From positions 1 to 5,442 of the forward strand of contig CAJCJE010000113.1 in NCBI GenBank assembly GCA_903970565.1: a DNA stretch of 5,442 nucleotides. The letters run 5' to 3'. The translations under genes and the position numbers were made by a program. Under the pieces are notes generated by a model, which saw only the letters and a program-made list of their open reading frames with translations, was not told the DNA's origin and ran no database searches. Position 1 is the first letter of the stretch. The number at the start of each line of letters is the position of its first letter. The DNA comes from Candidatus Melainabacteria bacterium (lineage in GTDB: Bacteria > Actinomycetota > Actinomycetes > Mycobacteriales > Pseudonocardiaceae). Shown here one piece after another: positions 1 to 5,442 of the stretch.

Positions 1-31
1 CGCGTCCGGCCCCGGCGGCGGCCAGGACTAG
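1..31 (+). CDS. Possible C-terminal end of a convergent gene (very partial)
   Basis: Reading the plus strand from base 2 gives ASGPGGGQD followed by TAG at 29-31. A Gly/Pro-rich tail ending just before a bidirectional-looking hairpin is what a convergent neighbour would look like. Only nine codons are visible, so this is weak; it may equally be non-coding. No family can be named. Confidence 0.5.
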   Translation, partial: ASGPGGGQD

Positions 32-42
32 CCACCGGACGC
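2..42. repeat. 8-bp inverted repeat at the left edge
   Basis: GCGTCCGG (2-9) pairs perfectly with CCGGACGC (35-42) across a 25-base, GC-rich loop. In DNA this rich in G and C an 8-bp arm can arise by chance. If a plus-strand gene ends at 31, this hairpin would straddle its stop codon. Confidence 0.5.
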
Positions 43-82
43 ACGAGCCGGCGCGGCGCGGCCCGCGGGACCACGCCGAGTG

Positions 83-120
83 TGGCTGACCGAAACTCCA
101 GGAGCCGTTGGCTGACCGAA
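83..120. repeat. 12-bp direct repeat, two copies
   Basis: TGGCTGACCGAA occurs at 83-94 and 109-120, 26 bp apart start to start. The second copy lies mostly in the loop and right arm of the 103-125 hairpin. Between the copies is the small palindrome CTCCAGGAG (96-104). This could be a local duplication or a paired protein-binding site; nothing in the window shows which. Confidence 0.5.
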
Positions 121-125
121 CGGCT
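103..125. repeat. Second hairpin beyond the terminator
   Basis: AGCCGTT (103-109) and AACGGCT (119-125) form a 7-bp perfect inverted repeat with a 9-base loop. Its right arm overlaps the outer arm of the larger hairpin (123-128), so the two structures partly exclude each other in RNA. It may be a back-up terminator for the minus-strand operon; the minus-strand RNA after it contains only a short GAGUUUCGG, not a real U-run. Confidence 0.5.
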
Positions 126-181
126 GAGAGGGCTGTCCCGGCGACCGGGCCTCCGGTCGCCGGGACACCCACCGCCTCAGC
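123..181 (-). terminator. Long hairpin terminator after the GtaA-family gene
   Basis: The core is a perfect 15-bp inverted repeat, 134-148 (TGTCCCGGCGACCGG) with 153-167, and a 4-base loop GCCT. An outer 6-bp arm GCTGAG (123-128) pairs with CTCAGC (176-181) around a small internal loop. The structure begins 5 nt past the operon's last stop codon (187-189). There is no U-run on the minus-strand RNA, which is common for actinobacterial terminators. Being symmetrical it could also stop transcription arriving from the left. Stem seen directly; termination inferred. Confidence 0.5.
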
Positions 182-186
182 GGAGA

Positions 187-2364
187 TCAGTCCCTCTGGA
201 CCACTGTCAACAGCGCGAAGATGCCGCCGATCACCGGCCGGGCCTGGAAACCGACCTGATCACCGGAGATCGTGTCGTACCAGTCGGAGAAGGGCACCCG
301 TGAGGGCGAGGTGTTGGCGAAGTCGTAGACGTCCTCGATGAGATGCTGGCTGACCTTCTTGTTGTTGTGCTGCCAGGCCGCCGTCCACATCTCCCAGTCG
401 GTCTTGGTGTAGGAGTGGCGCAGGTCGAGAGGCACGCCGTACTGGTTTTCGTGCGCCAGGTACCAGTTGCCCTCCCGCGCGGCCACGACCGTGGTGACCA
501 GGCCGGTGCCCAGCAGGGTGTCCGGGTAGCCGTTGTACTTCAGGCTCCAGGTGTCCGGCTGGTCGTAGGCGAGTTTGAGGTTGGTGTTGGTGGTGTCCTG
601 GGCCTTGACCGCCCACTGCGAGATGTAGCTCTGCGCGGTGCTCAGGTAGCTGGCCGAGTCGGCGGCGTTGCCGGCGGCGGTGGAGATCTGGCTCATCGCG
701 CCGAGGCCGATGATGCCCTTCAGCGCCAGGTTCACGCTGTGCGCGATGAAACCGGTGAAGTCGTCGGTCTGGTTCTGGTAGCCGGGATCGAGCGCGTTGG
801 CGACCAGATAGTCCGCCCAGCCCTTGAGGACGGCGTAGTGCGCTGACGCGAAGGCGCTGGCCTGGGCGGCGGGGAGTCGGGCGATGTAGGCGGCGGACAT
901 GATGAGCATGTTCGCCGACTCCTCGACCGGCATCGGTTCGGAGTTGCCGGGGTTGAGGCCGCTGGCGTTCGGGTAGCTGGCACCGAGGTCGTGCTCGGCG
1001 TAGTCCTGGTTCCAGCCTCCGTTCTCGGCGAAGTCCAGCATCGGTGCCAGCAGCAGCCCGAGGTAGTTGGGGTCGAGGTAGACGAAGGCGGGCGAACCAG
1101 GATAGGTCACGTCCACTGTGGACACGTTGCCGTCGCTGGAGATCTCCTTGAGGAATGCCCACGGCTGGCCGTCGCGCAGCACGAGTTCGGTCGCGCCGTA
1201 GACCTGCCGCGGCGCCAGGGTGCACAGGGCCGCGTACTTGGCGCCACCGGCCGCCGTCGCCTCGGTCTTGATCTTGGCGTCCAGGGCGGTCGCCCTGGAC
1301 GTCGCGGCGGCGAAGTCGCTGTGGAAGAAGACGGCCATGTCCTCCCAGGTCGGCCAGTAGGACGTCCACAGCGGTGCCAGATCGGTACCCAGGTAGCTCA
1401 GCGCCGGGTTGCGGATGTGCCCGATGGACACCACGAACGGCGCGCTGGCGGCCTTCACGCTGCCCAGGTCCAGGCTCAGGCCCAGGACCGGCCAGCGGTT
1501 GTTGACCGCGCGCGGCTGGTCCGGGTCGACCACGTTGCCGAGCACGCCGGAGCCGACGACCGAGCCACGCACGATCTGGTCCTCGCCGATCTCCCAGGTC
1601 AGGCCGGCTCGATCCGGGGTGTTCCAGATGACCGTGCCCCAGGTGGCCATGTCGCCGTTCTCGGCCAGCACCTGCGGGTTGGCCGGGGTGATGGACAGCG
1701 AGCGCACCGAGGAGTTGTCCTCGGCCGTCCAGTTGACCAGGGTCGACACGTCGTTGGCCGACCATTCGCCGGAGATGTCCATGTACAGGGTGACCTGGTG
1801 GGCCTTGCCGTCGGCGCTGGAGGCGACAATGGACACATAGGACAGTGGCATGGACTGGCGGCGGACGTCGCCCGGTTCGACCGGGGACAGGAAGGTGACC
1901 ACCAGTTTCACCCCGCCGCCGGTGAGGGTGAAGATGGATCTCGTGCTGGTGACGGTCAGTCCGGTCTGCGTCATGGCTTGCAGCGCCGGCTGATTCGCCA
2001 GGCTCGGGCTGCCCATGAACACGTACGTGGTGCCGTCGACCCTGGCCAGGCCGCACATCCCGGTCACGTGCCCGGTCCAGAAGCTGGCCCAGGTGCCCGG
2101 CAGCGTGTCGTCGGTAAGCCAGGAACTCAGGTACGGGGAGCGAACCACAAGCGGGGTCGCCGGCGGCCGGATCGGATCGAAGGTGGAGGCGACCAGCGGC
2201 TTGACCGCCGAGGCCGCCGGGCCGGCCGAGGCGCCGGTGGCCAGGATCGGCAGCGCGGCGAGGGAGAGCCCGGCCGCGCCGGAGAGCTTCAACAGGTCGC
2301 GCCGGGAGAGCCCGGTGCGGTTGAACGGGTTGTGATCAGCGGAGTCCTGACGTGATTCACTCAT
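187..2364 (-). CDS. Tat-exported GtaA-family protein (DUF4964/DUF5127/DUF4965/DUF1793; annotated 'glutaminase A')
   Basis: Exported protein of about 725 residues, close to the usual ~690 for fungal GtaA-type proteins. The N-terminus carries a twin-arginine signal: SRRDLLK at residues 20-26, a hydrophobic stretch, then a likely cleavage after ATGASA near residue 47. There is no lipobox cysteine, so release outside the membrane is expected. Residues about 65-340 form the beta-rich N-terminal part (PPATPLVVRSPYLSSWL is the family opening). Residues about 340-720 hold the DUF4965/DUF1793 part, with family motifs EHDLGASYPNA (457-467), EPMPVEESANM (476-486), TDDFTGFIAHSVNLALK (533-549), YTKTDWEMW (652-660), RVPFSDWYDT (689-698) and GFQARPVIGG (705-714). 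The family is named after Aspergillus glutaminase A, but this half resembles six-hairpin glycosidases and the true substrate is uncertain. ATG 2364 is chosen over the in-frame ATG at 2376 because GGAGGT at 2374-2369 sits 5 nt upstream of it and overlaps the earlier codon. It is the last gene of the apparent sugar-importer operon and is followed by a strong hairpin. Family assignment is firm; activity is not. Confidence 0.5.
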   Translation of the reverse strand: MSESRQDSADHNPFNRTGLSRRDLLKLSGAAGLSLAALPILATGASAGPAASAVKPLVASTFDPIRPPATPLVVRSPYLSSWLTDDTLPGTWASFWTGHVTGMCGLARVDGTTYVFMGSPSLANQPALQAMTQTGLTVTSTRSIFTLTGGGVKLVVTFLSPVEPGDVRRQSMPLSYVSIVASSADGKAHQVTLYMDISGEWSANDVSTLVNWTAEDNSSVRSLSITPANPQVLAENGDMATWGTVIWNTPDRAGLTWEIGEDQIVRGSVVGSGVLGNVVDPDQPRAVNNRWPVLGLSLDLGSVKAASAPFVVSIGHIRNPALSYLGTDLAPLWTSYWPTWEDMAVFFHSDFAAATSRATALDAKIKTEATAAGGAKYAALCTLAPRQVYGATELVLRDGQPWAFLKEISSDGNVSTVDVTYPGSPAFVYLDPNYLGLLLAPMLDFAENGGWNQDYAEHDLGASYPNASGLNPGNSEPMPVEESANMLIMSAAYIARLPAAQASAFASAHYAVLKGWADYLVANALDPGYQNQTDDFTGFIAHSVNLALKGIIGLGAMSQISTAAGNAADSASYLSTAQSYISQWAVKAQDTTNTNLKLAYDQPDTWSLKYNGYPDTLLGTGLVTTVVAAREGNWYLAHENQYGVPLDLRHSYTKTDWEMWTAAWQHNNKKVSQHLIEDVYDFANTSPSRVPFSDWYDTISGDQVGFQARPVIGGIFALLTVVQRD

Positions 2365-2368
2365 CGAC

Positions 2369-2374
2369 ACCTCC
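2369..2374 (-). promoter_or_regulatory. Ribosome binding site that decides the GtaA-family start
   Basis: GGAGGT on the minus strand is followed by 4-5 nt and then ATG at 2364-2362. The same bases overlap the other in-frame ATG (2376), which therefore lacks a leader of its own. This supports the four-residue shorter protein MSESRQ... as the native one. Confidence 0.5.
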
Positions 2375-2427
2375 ATGTGTCCGGGTGATTCGTGCGAGGC
2401 GATTCCTTGCTGAGCTACGCCTGCCTC

Positions 2428-2445
2428 GTCGACCGTCGACCGTCG
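2428..2445. repeat. Short tandem repeat GTCGACC x2.6
   Basis: Two full units of GTCGACC (2428-2434, 2435-2441) and GTCG (2442-2445) lie directly after the YjfF-like stop codon. On either strand GTCGA and TCGAC can pair into a short 5-bp hairpin with a 3-base loop. Too short to assign a role. Confidence 0.5.
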
Positions 2446-3462
2446 TTAGGTGATTCGACGAGCCCGACTGAGATAGGTCTGCAGCAGCACCACAACGGCG
2501 AGGAACGCACCGTTCACGGCTGCTGAAGCGGATGAGCCGTACTGCGAGATGTACTGGCCGATGAGGTTCTGGATCACCGCGAGCAGCAGTACCCCGGCCA
2601 CCGTGCCCAGGACCGAGCCGGCTCCGCCGGACAACAGCGTGCCGCCGATCACGGTGACCGCGATGGCGGTCAGCTCGTAGCCGACACCGATGTCGGTGAC
2701 ACCGGAACCGAGCCGGGAGGCGTTGAGCATTCCGGCGACGCCGGCGAGCACCGCCGAGAGCACGTACACCCACACCTTGGTACGGCGCACCGCAACGCCC
2801 ATCAGGGTGGCCGCGTTCTCGTTGCCGCCGACCGCGAACACGTTGTGCCCGAAGCGGGTTCTGGCCAACAGGATGCCGCCGAGGACGAACAGGACCGCGA
2901 CGGTGATGATCGGCGCCCAGGTGCCCTGGCCGAACTGGTTGAACAGCGACCCGCCCGGTACCACGTAGGTGCTCTGCCCCTCGTGGCTGATGGCCTGCAA
3001 CAGGCCGCGCGCGCCGAGCATCCCGGCCAGGGTGACGATGAACGGCGCCATGCCGGCCCGCGCCACCATCAGTCCCTGGGCCAATCCGATCAGCGCGGCC
3101 ACCCCGATCGGCAGGACGAGCGCCAACAGGAGTCCGCCGTGGGAGGCGCCGTAGGCGGCGAGTACGCCGCCGAGGGCGAACACCGAGCCGACCGAGAGGT
3201 CGATACCCCCGGAGATGATCACGAAGGTCATACCCAGCGCCAGCAGCGCCGGATAGGCGTTGCCGACCAGGATGCTGGTGATGTTCGCGCCGGAGGCGAA
3301 ACCCGGCGAGACGATCGAGGAGATCACCACGACCAGCACGAGTACCGCGATGGCGCCCTGGTTCTGGACCAGGGACAGCAGCCGTTCCCGCCGGCTGGGC
3401 GGCACGACCGCCGACGGCGCCGGGGTGTCCGGTGTGGTGGTCACCGACTGGGTGGTGGTCAT
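2446..3462 (-). CDS. yjfF: YjfF-like sugar ABC transporter permease (CUT2/RbsC family)
   Basis: Inner-membrane permease of 338 residues for a CUT2-class sugar importer, typical family length. A polar, Thr/Pro-rich cytoplasmic N-terminus (about 1-33) is followed by multiple hydrophobic segments. Family motifs are GMTFVIISGGIDLSVGSV (77-94), APFIVTLAGMLGARG (139-153), TRFGHNVFAVGGNENAATLMGV (about 202-223) and VIGGTLLSGGAGSVLGT (271-287). These match E. coli YjfF, the second permease of the galactofuranose importer, better than its partner YtfT. The start is ATG 3462, overlapping the upstream permease's TGA in an ATGA junction, with GGAG at 3472-3469 six nt upstream; the frame is also open for about 217 codons further upstream, but that part is only a shadow of the preceding gene. 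It should form a heterodimer with the permease encoded just upstream. The symbol reflects resemblance; substrate (galactofuranose or another small sugar) is inferred from family only. Confidence 0.5.
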   Translation of the reverse strand: MTTTQSVTTTPDTPAPSAVVPPSRRERLLSLVQNQGAIAVLVLVVVISSIVSPGFASGANITSILVGNAYPALLALGMTFVIISGGIDLSVGSVFALGGVLAAYGASHGGLLLALVLPIGVAALIGLAQGLMVARAGMAPFIVTLAGMLGARGLLQAISHEGQSTYVVPGGSLFNQFGQGTWAPIITVAVLFVLGGILLARTRFGHNVFAVGGNENAATLMGVAVRRTKVWVYVLSAVLAGVAGMLNASRLGSGVTDIGVGYELTAIAVTVIGGTLLSGGAGSVLGTVAGVLLLAVIQNLIGQYISQYGSSASAAVNGAFLAVVVLLQTYLSRARRIT

Positions 3463-4442
3463 CGCCCGCTCCGATCGCGTGCCGCGTACACCGCGAGGCA
3501 GATGATCACTGCTTCGGCGATCTGCGCGTAGGAGTTCGGCACGTCGTGCTGGATCAGCGTCGCCGAGAGCAACTGCATGAACAACGCGCCGGCAACGGTG
3601 CCGACCACCTTGATCCGGCCGCCGGTCAGTGGTGTCCCGCCGACGACGACCGCGGTGATCGCGGCGAGTTCGATGTTCAGGCCCTGGTTGGCCGGGTCGG
3701 CCTCGGCGCCGTGGCCGACCAGCAGCACCCCGGCCAGCGCCGAGAGCACCCCGGAGATGATGTACACCAACAGCAGGACCCGCCGCACCGGCAGCCCGGC
3801 CAGTGCGCTGGCCGCGCGGTTGTCGCCGACCGCGACCAGTTGCCGGCCGAAGGTGGAGCGGCGGACCACGAACAGCACCAGCAGCACCACGACGATCGCG
3901 GCGACCAACATGATCGGCACCCCGAACACGTCGTTGAGGCCGAGCGCGCCGAGCACCGGGTCGTCGACCGGTTTGGCCTGGTTGCCGTTGAAGATCACCG
4001 CGATCCCGCGCAGGCCGATCATCATCGCGAGGGTCGCCACGATCGGCTGCACCTTGGCCATCGCGACCATCAGCCCGTTGACCGCGCCGGCCACCGCGCC
4101 CCCGACGGCGCACGCCACGATCGCGATGTAGGCGTTGTAGCCGAGATAGAGCGGGATCAGCGCGGCGGACAGGGCGATCACCGCGCCGACCGAGAGGTCG
4201 ACCCCCTCGGTGGCGATGACCAGAGCCATACCGAGCGAGACGAACAGCGTCGGCACCACCTGGAAGACCTGCACGCGCAGGTCGCCGGTGGACAGGAAGT
4301 TGGAGTTCAGCGCGGTGTCCACCGCGACGAGTAGCACGATCGCCGCGTACGCGCCGTAGTCGCGCAGCCAGGACAACAGCCGGGCGCGGTCCACGCCCCT
4401 GCTGATGACCCCCGTGTCGCTACTGATCGCGCTCACCTCCAT
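3459..4442 (-). CDS. YtfT-like sugar ABC transporter permease (CUT2/RbsC family)
   Basis: Inner-membrane permease of about 327 residues, normal for the BPD_transp_2/RbsC family. After a short polar N-terminus, hydrophobic segments begin near residue 30. Motifs include SLGMALVIATEGVDLSVGAV (69-88), AKVQPIVATLAMMIGLRGIA (129-148), GLNIELAAITAVVVGGTPL (254-272) and TGGRIKVVGTVAGALFMQ (273-290). The VQPIVATL and GADANNAGL-like (GAEADPANQGL) elements resemble E. coli YtfT, so this is probably the first of the two non-identical permeases of a YtfQRT-YjfF-type importer. The gene overlaps the ATPase gene by 23 nt and ends in an ATGA overlap with the next permease, so the three are translationally coupled. 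The start is not settled: ATG 4442 has no visible ribosome binding site, while a near-perfect GGAGGTGA lies at 4440-4433, inside codons 1-4; later in-frame candidates are ATC 4427 (rare) and GTG 4394. The reading frame and family are certain. Confidence 0.5.
   Translation of the reverse strand: MEVSAISSDTGVISRGVDRARLLSWLRDYGAYAAIVLLVAVDTALNSNFLSTGDLRVQVFQVVPTLFVSLGMALVIATEGVDLSVGAVIALSAALIPLYLGYNAYIAIVACAVGGAVAGAVNGLMVAMAKVQPIVATLAMMIGLRGIAVIFNGNQAKPVDDPVLGALGLNDVFGVPIMLVAAIVVVLLVLFVVRRSTFGRQLVAVGDNRAASALAGLPVRRVLLLVYIISGVLSALAGVLLVGHGAEADPANQGLNIELAAITAVVVGGTPLTGGRIKVVGTVAGALFMQLLSATLIQHDVPNSYAQIAEAVIICLAVYAARDRSGR
3469..3472 (-). promoter_or_regulatory. Ribosome binding site of the YjfF-like permease
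   Basis: GGAG (within CGGAGCGGG) lies six nt before ATG 3462, inside the end of the preceding permease gene. It supports this start for the YjfF-like protein alongside the ATGA stop-start overlap. Confidence 0.5.
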
Positions 4443-5442
4443 CGGTTCGGGAGTCCGGCGAACCGGCTTCGGGATCGGTCACCGGGGAGTCGGCGACCGG
4501 GCCGGGATCGGTCGCCGCGGCGTCCTCCGGCACTGGTTCGCTGGCCAGGGCCTGGAGCAGTTCGGGTTCGCTGACCTGGTCCCCGGCCAGTTCGGTGACC
4601 GGGGCGCCGTCGCGCAGCACCAGGACCCGGTCGGAGCCCTCGATGAGTTCCTCCAGTTCGGAGGAGATCAACAGCACCCCCAGGCCTTCCTCGGCGAACT
4701 CGTCGATGAGTTTCTGCACCTCGGCCTTTGCGCCGACGTCGATGCCACGGGTCGGCTCATCCAGCAGCAGCACCTTGGGATGCAGGCACAGCCAGCGCGC
4801 CAGCAACACCTTCTGCTGGTTGCCACCGGAGAGTTCGGAGATCTTCTGGTCCGGACTGGCCGCCTTGATCCGCAGCCGGTCCATGAAGTAGTCCACGATC
4901 TCGTTCTGTTTGCTGGTGGACACCAGGCCGAACCGTGACAGGCGCGGCAGCGCGGCGAGCACGAGGTTCTGCCGCACCGACAAACTCGGGATCAGGCCCT
5001 CGGCCTTGCGGTCCTCCGGCAGCATGACCACCCCGGCGCGCACCGCTTCGGCCGAGGTGCCCCGGCGCAGTCGCCTGCCGTCGACGGTCACCGTGCCGGT
5101 GTCGCGCCTGAGGCCGCCCGCGATGGCCTTCGCGGTCTCGCTGCGACCCGAGCCGAGCAGACCGCCGAGGCCGAGCACCTCGCCGGGCCGGATGGCCAGC
5201 GAGACGCCGTGCAGTTTGGGCCGCACGCTCAGGTCCTCGGCGGTCAGCACCGGTTCGATGTCCTGCGTGCTGTCGTGTTCGCCGAACGCGGTGACGCCCT
5301 GACGGCGCAGCAGCGAGACGTCCCGGCCCAGCATCAGCGACACCAGCCGCAACCGGTCCAGTTCGGCCAGTTCGCCGGTGTGCACGACCGTGCCGTCGCG
5401 CAGCACGGTGACGTCGTCGCAGATGGTGTACAGCTCGTCGAG
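4420..5442 (-). CDS. Sugar ABC transporter ATP-binding protein, CUT2/RbsA-type double ATPase (partial, N-terminus off the right edge)
   Basis: The visible 340 residues are the end of the first nucleotide-binding domain (LDELYTICDDVTVLRDG at 1-17, the stretch just after the H-loop), a linker (LVSLMLGRDV about 33-42) and the whole second domain. Full proteins of this type are about 500 residues, so roughly a third to 40% is missing. In the second domain: Walker A-like GLLGSGRSE (94-102), PEDRKAEGL (142-150), signature LSGGNQQK (204-211), Walker B LLLDEPTRGID (225-235) and SSELEEL (260-266). The Walker A lysine is arginine and the H-loop histidine is replaced by the SSE motif; both are normal for the degenerate second site of RbsA/MglA/YtfR proteins, so hydrolysis is expected in the first domain. 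It energises the two permeases encoded immediately downstream, whose first gene begins inside this one. An acidic, proline-rich tail (about 302-340) ends the protein. A GTG at 5406 is in frame but is internal, since coding continues through the window edge. Confidence 0.5.
   Translation of the reverse strand, partial: LDELYTICDDVTVLRDGTVVHTGELAELDRLRLVSLMLGRDVSLLRRQGVTAFGEHDSTQDIEPVLTAEDLSVRPKLHGVSLAIRPGEVLGLGGLLGSGRSETAKAIAGGLRRDTGTVTVDGRRLRRGTSAEAVRAGVVMLPEDRKAEGLIPSLSVRQNLVLAALPRLSRFGLVSTSKQNEIVDYFMDRLRIKAASPDQKISELSGGNQQKVLLARWLCLHPKVLLLDEPTRGIDVGAKAEVQKLIDEFAEEGLGVLLISSELEELIEGSDRVLVLRDGAPVTELAGDQVSEPELLQALASEPVPEDAAATDPGPVADSPVTDPEAGSPDSRTDGGERDQ
4433..4440 (-). promoter_or_regulatory. 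Strong Shine-Dalgarno-like sequence inside the start region of the first permease
   Basis: GGAGGTGA is an almost full complement of the 16S rRNA 3' end. It lies within the last codons of the ATPase gene and immediately after the annotated permease ATG, not before it. The next in-frame codon at normal spacing (GCGCG, 5 nt) is ATC at 4427-4425, not ATG or GTG. It may drive initiation from a non-standard codon, or recapture ribosomes that have just terminated at the TAG (4422-4420). Seen directly; function inferred. Confidence 0.5.

Larger units (their letters stand above)
2365..2445. other. 81-nt gap between the permease and GtaA-family genes
   Basis: This is the only gap inside the operon. 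It contains a 7-bp tandem repeat GTCGACC (2.6 copies, 2428-2445), an inverted repeat CGAGGC (2395-2400) / GCCTCG (2423-2428) with a 22-base loop, and two of three copies of the minus-strand motif GAATCAC that bracket the gap. No convincing -35/-10 pair is visible. The stem could be a processing or attenuation element that sets the amount of exported enzyme relative to the importer, but it has no U-run and could be incidental. Sequence elements are seen; any role is inferred. Confidence 0.5.

Noticed and set aside
260..2056. Minus-strand frame of about 598 codons inside the GtaA-family gene
   Set aside because: Shifted-frame shadow with Arg/Pro/Gly/His-rich composition and no motif; the real frame carries the Tat signal and all family motifs.
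991..2355. Long plus-strand open frame (about 454 codons) opposite the GtaA-family gene
   Set aside because: It is antisense to a gene with clear family motifs, its product is Arg/Gly/Val/His-rich low-complexity sequence with no recognisable domain, and long antisense frames are expected in GC-rich coding DNA.
2395..2428. Inverted repeat in the gap as a terminator separating the enzyme gene from the importer operon
   Set aside because: Only 6 bp with a 22-base loop and no U-run, far weaker than the 134-167 hairpin, so I treat the four genes as one probable transcript.
3463..4113. Upstream extension of the YjfF-like permease frame (about 217 extra codons), giving an apparent 555-residue protein
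   Set aside because: The extra part overlaps the YtfT-like gene in another frame and is Arg/Gly/Asp-rich nonsense. The family length, ATGA junction and SD all place the start at 3462.
3432..4334. Plus-strand frame of about 300 codons opposite the permeases
   Set aside because: Antisense shadow, rich in His, Asp, Arg and Gln, as expected opposite hydrophobic codons of membrane segments.
4747..5160. Altered Walker A (arginine for lysine) and missing H-loop histidine as evidence of a broken ATPase
   Set aside because: These are the known degenerate features of the second domain in RbsA/MglA/YtfR proteins, not decay; the signature and Walker B motifs are intact.
1..5442. CRISPR arrays, tRNA or rRNA genes, transposases, phage genes, toxin-antitoxin pairs
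   Set aside because: Looked for across both strands; no regularly spaced repeats, cloverleaf sequence or relevant protein motifs were found.

Overview
The window is very GC-rich (G or C dominates third codon positions) and reads as chromosomal DNA of a high-GC actinomycete (Actinomycetota). The GC content, the actinobacterial look of the proteins, the Tat-exported enzyme and a terminator hairpin with no U-run all fit. Genus cannot be fixed from the sequence alone.

All four recognisable genes lie on the minus strand and read right to left as one apparent operon. (1) 5442-4420 is the C-terminal part of a double-domain CUT2/RbsA-type sugar ABC ATPase; its start lies beyond the right edge. (2) 4442-3459 is a YtfT-like permease overlapping the ATPase gene by 23 nt. 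(3) 3462-2446 is a YjfF-like permease joined to gene 2 by an ATGA overlap. (4) After an 81-nt gap, 2364-187 encodes a Tat-exported protein of the GtaA 'glutaminase A' family (DUF4964/DUF5127/DUF4965/DUF1793 architecture). A long hairpin (134-167, with outer stem 123-181) directly follows the last stop codon and probably terminates the operon. The leftmost ~185 bases hold hairpins, a 12-bp direct repeat and perhaps the last codons of a convergent plus-strand gene.

Two different permeases plus a fused double ATPase are the layout of the E. coli galactofuranose importer YtfQRT-YjfF. The periplasmic/lipoprotein sugar-binding subunit is not in the window and is expected upstream (beyond 5442). Functionally, the exported GtaA-family enzyme would act outside the membrane, and the ABC system would import a small, probably furanose-type sugar. 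That enzyme-importer pairing is the most interesting aspect. It raises the possibility that this GtaA-like protein, whose C-terminal half looks like a six-hairpin (alpha/alpha)6 glycosidase fold, is a glycan-processing enzyme rather than a glutaminase. This is inference.

No tRNA, rRNA, CRISPR, insertion sequence, phage or defence gene was seen. Most of the window is a well-understood transport operon. The open questions are the substrate, the real role of the GtaA-family protein, and several start-codon and regulatory details.
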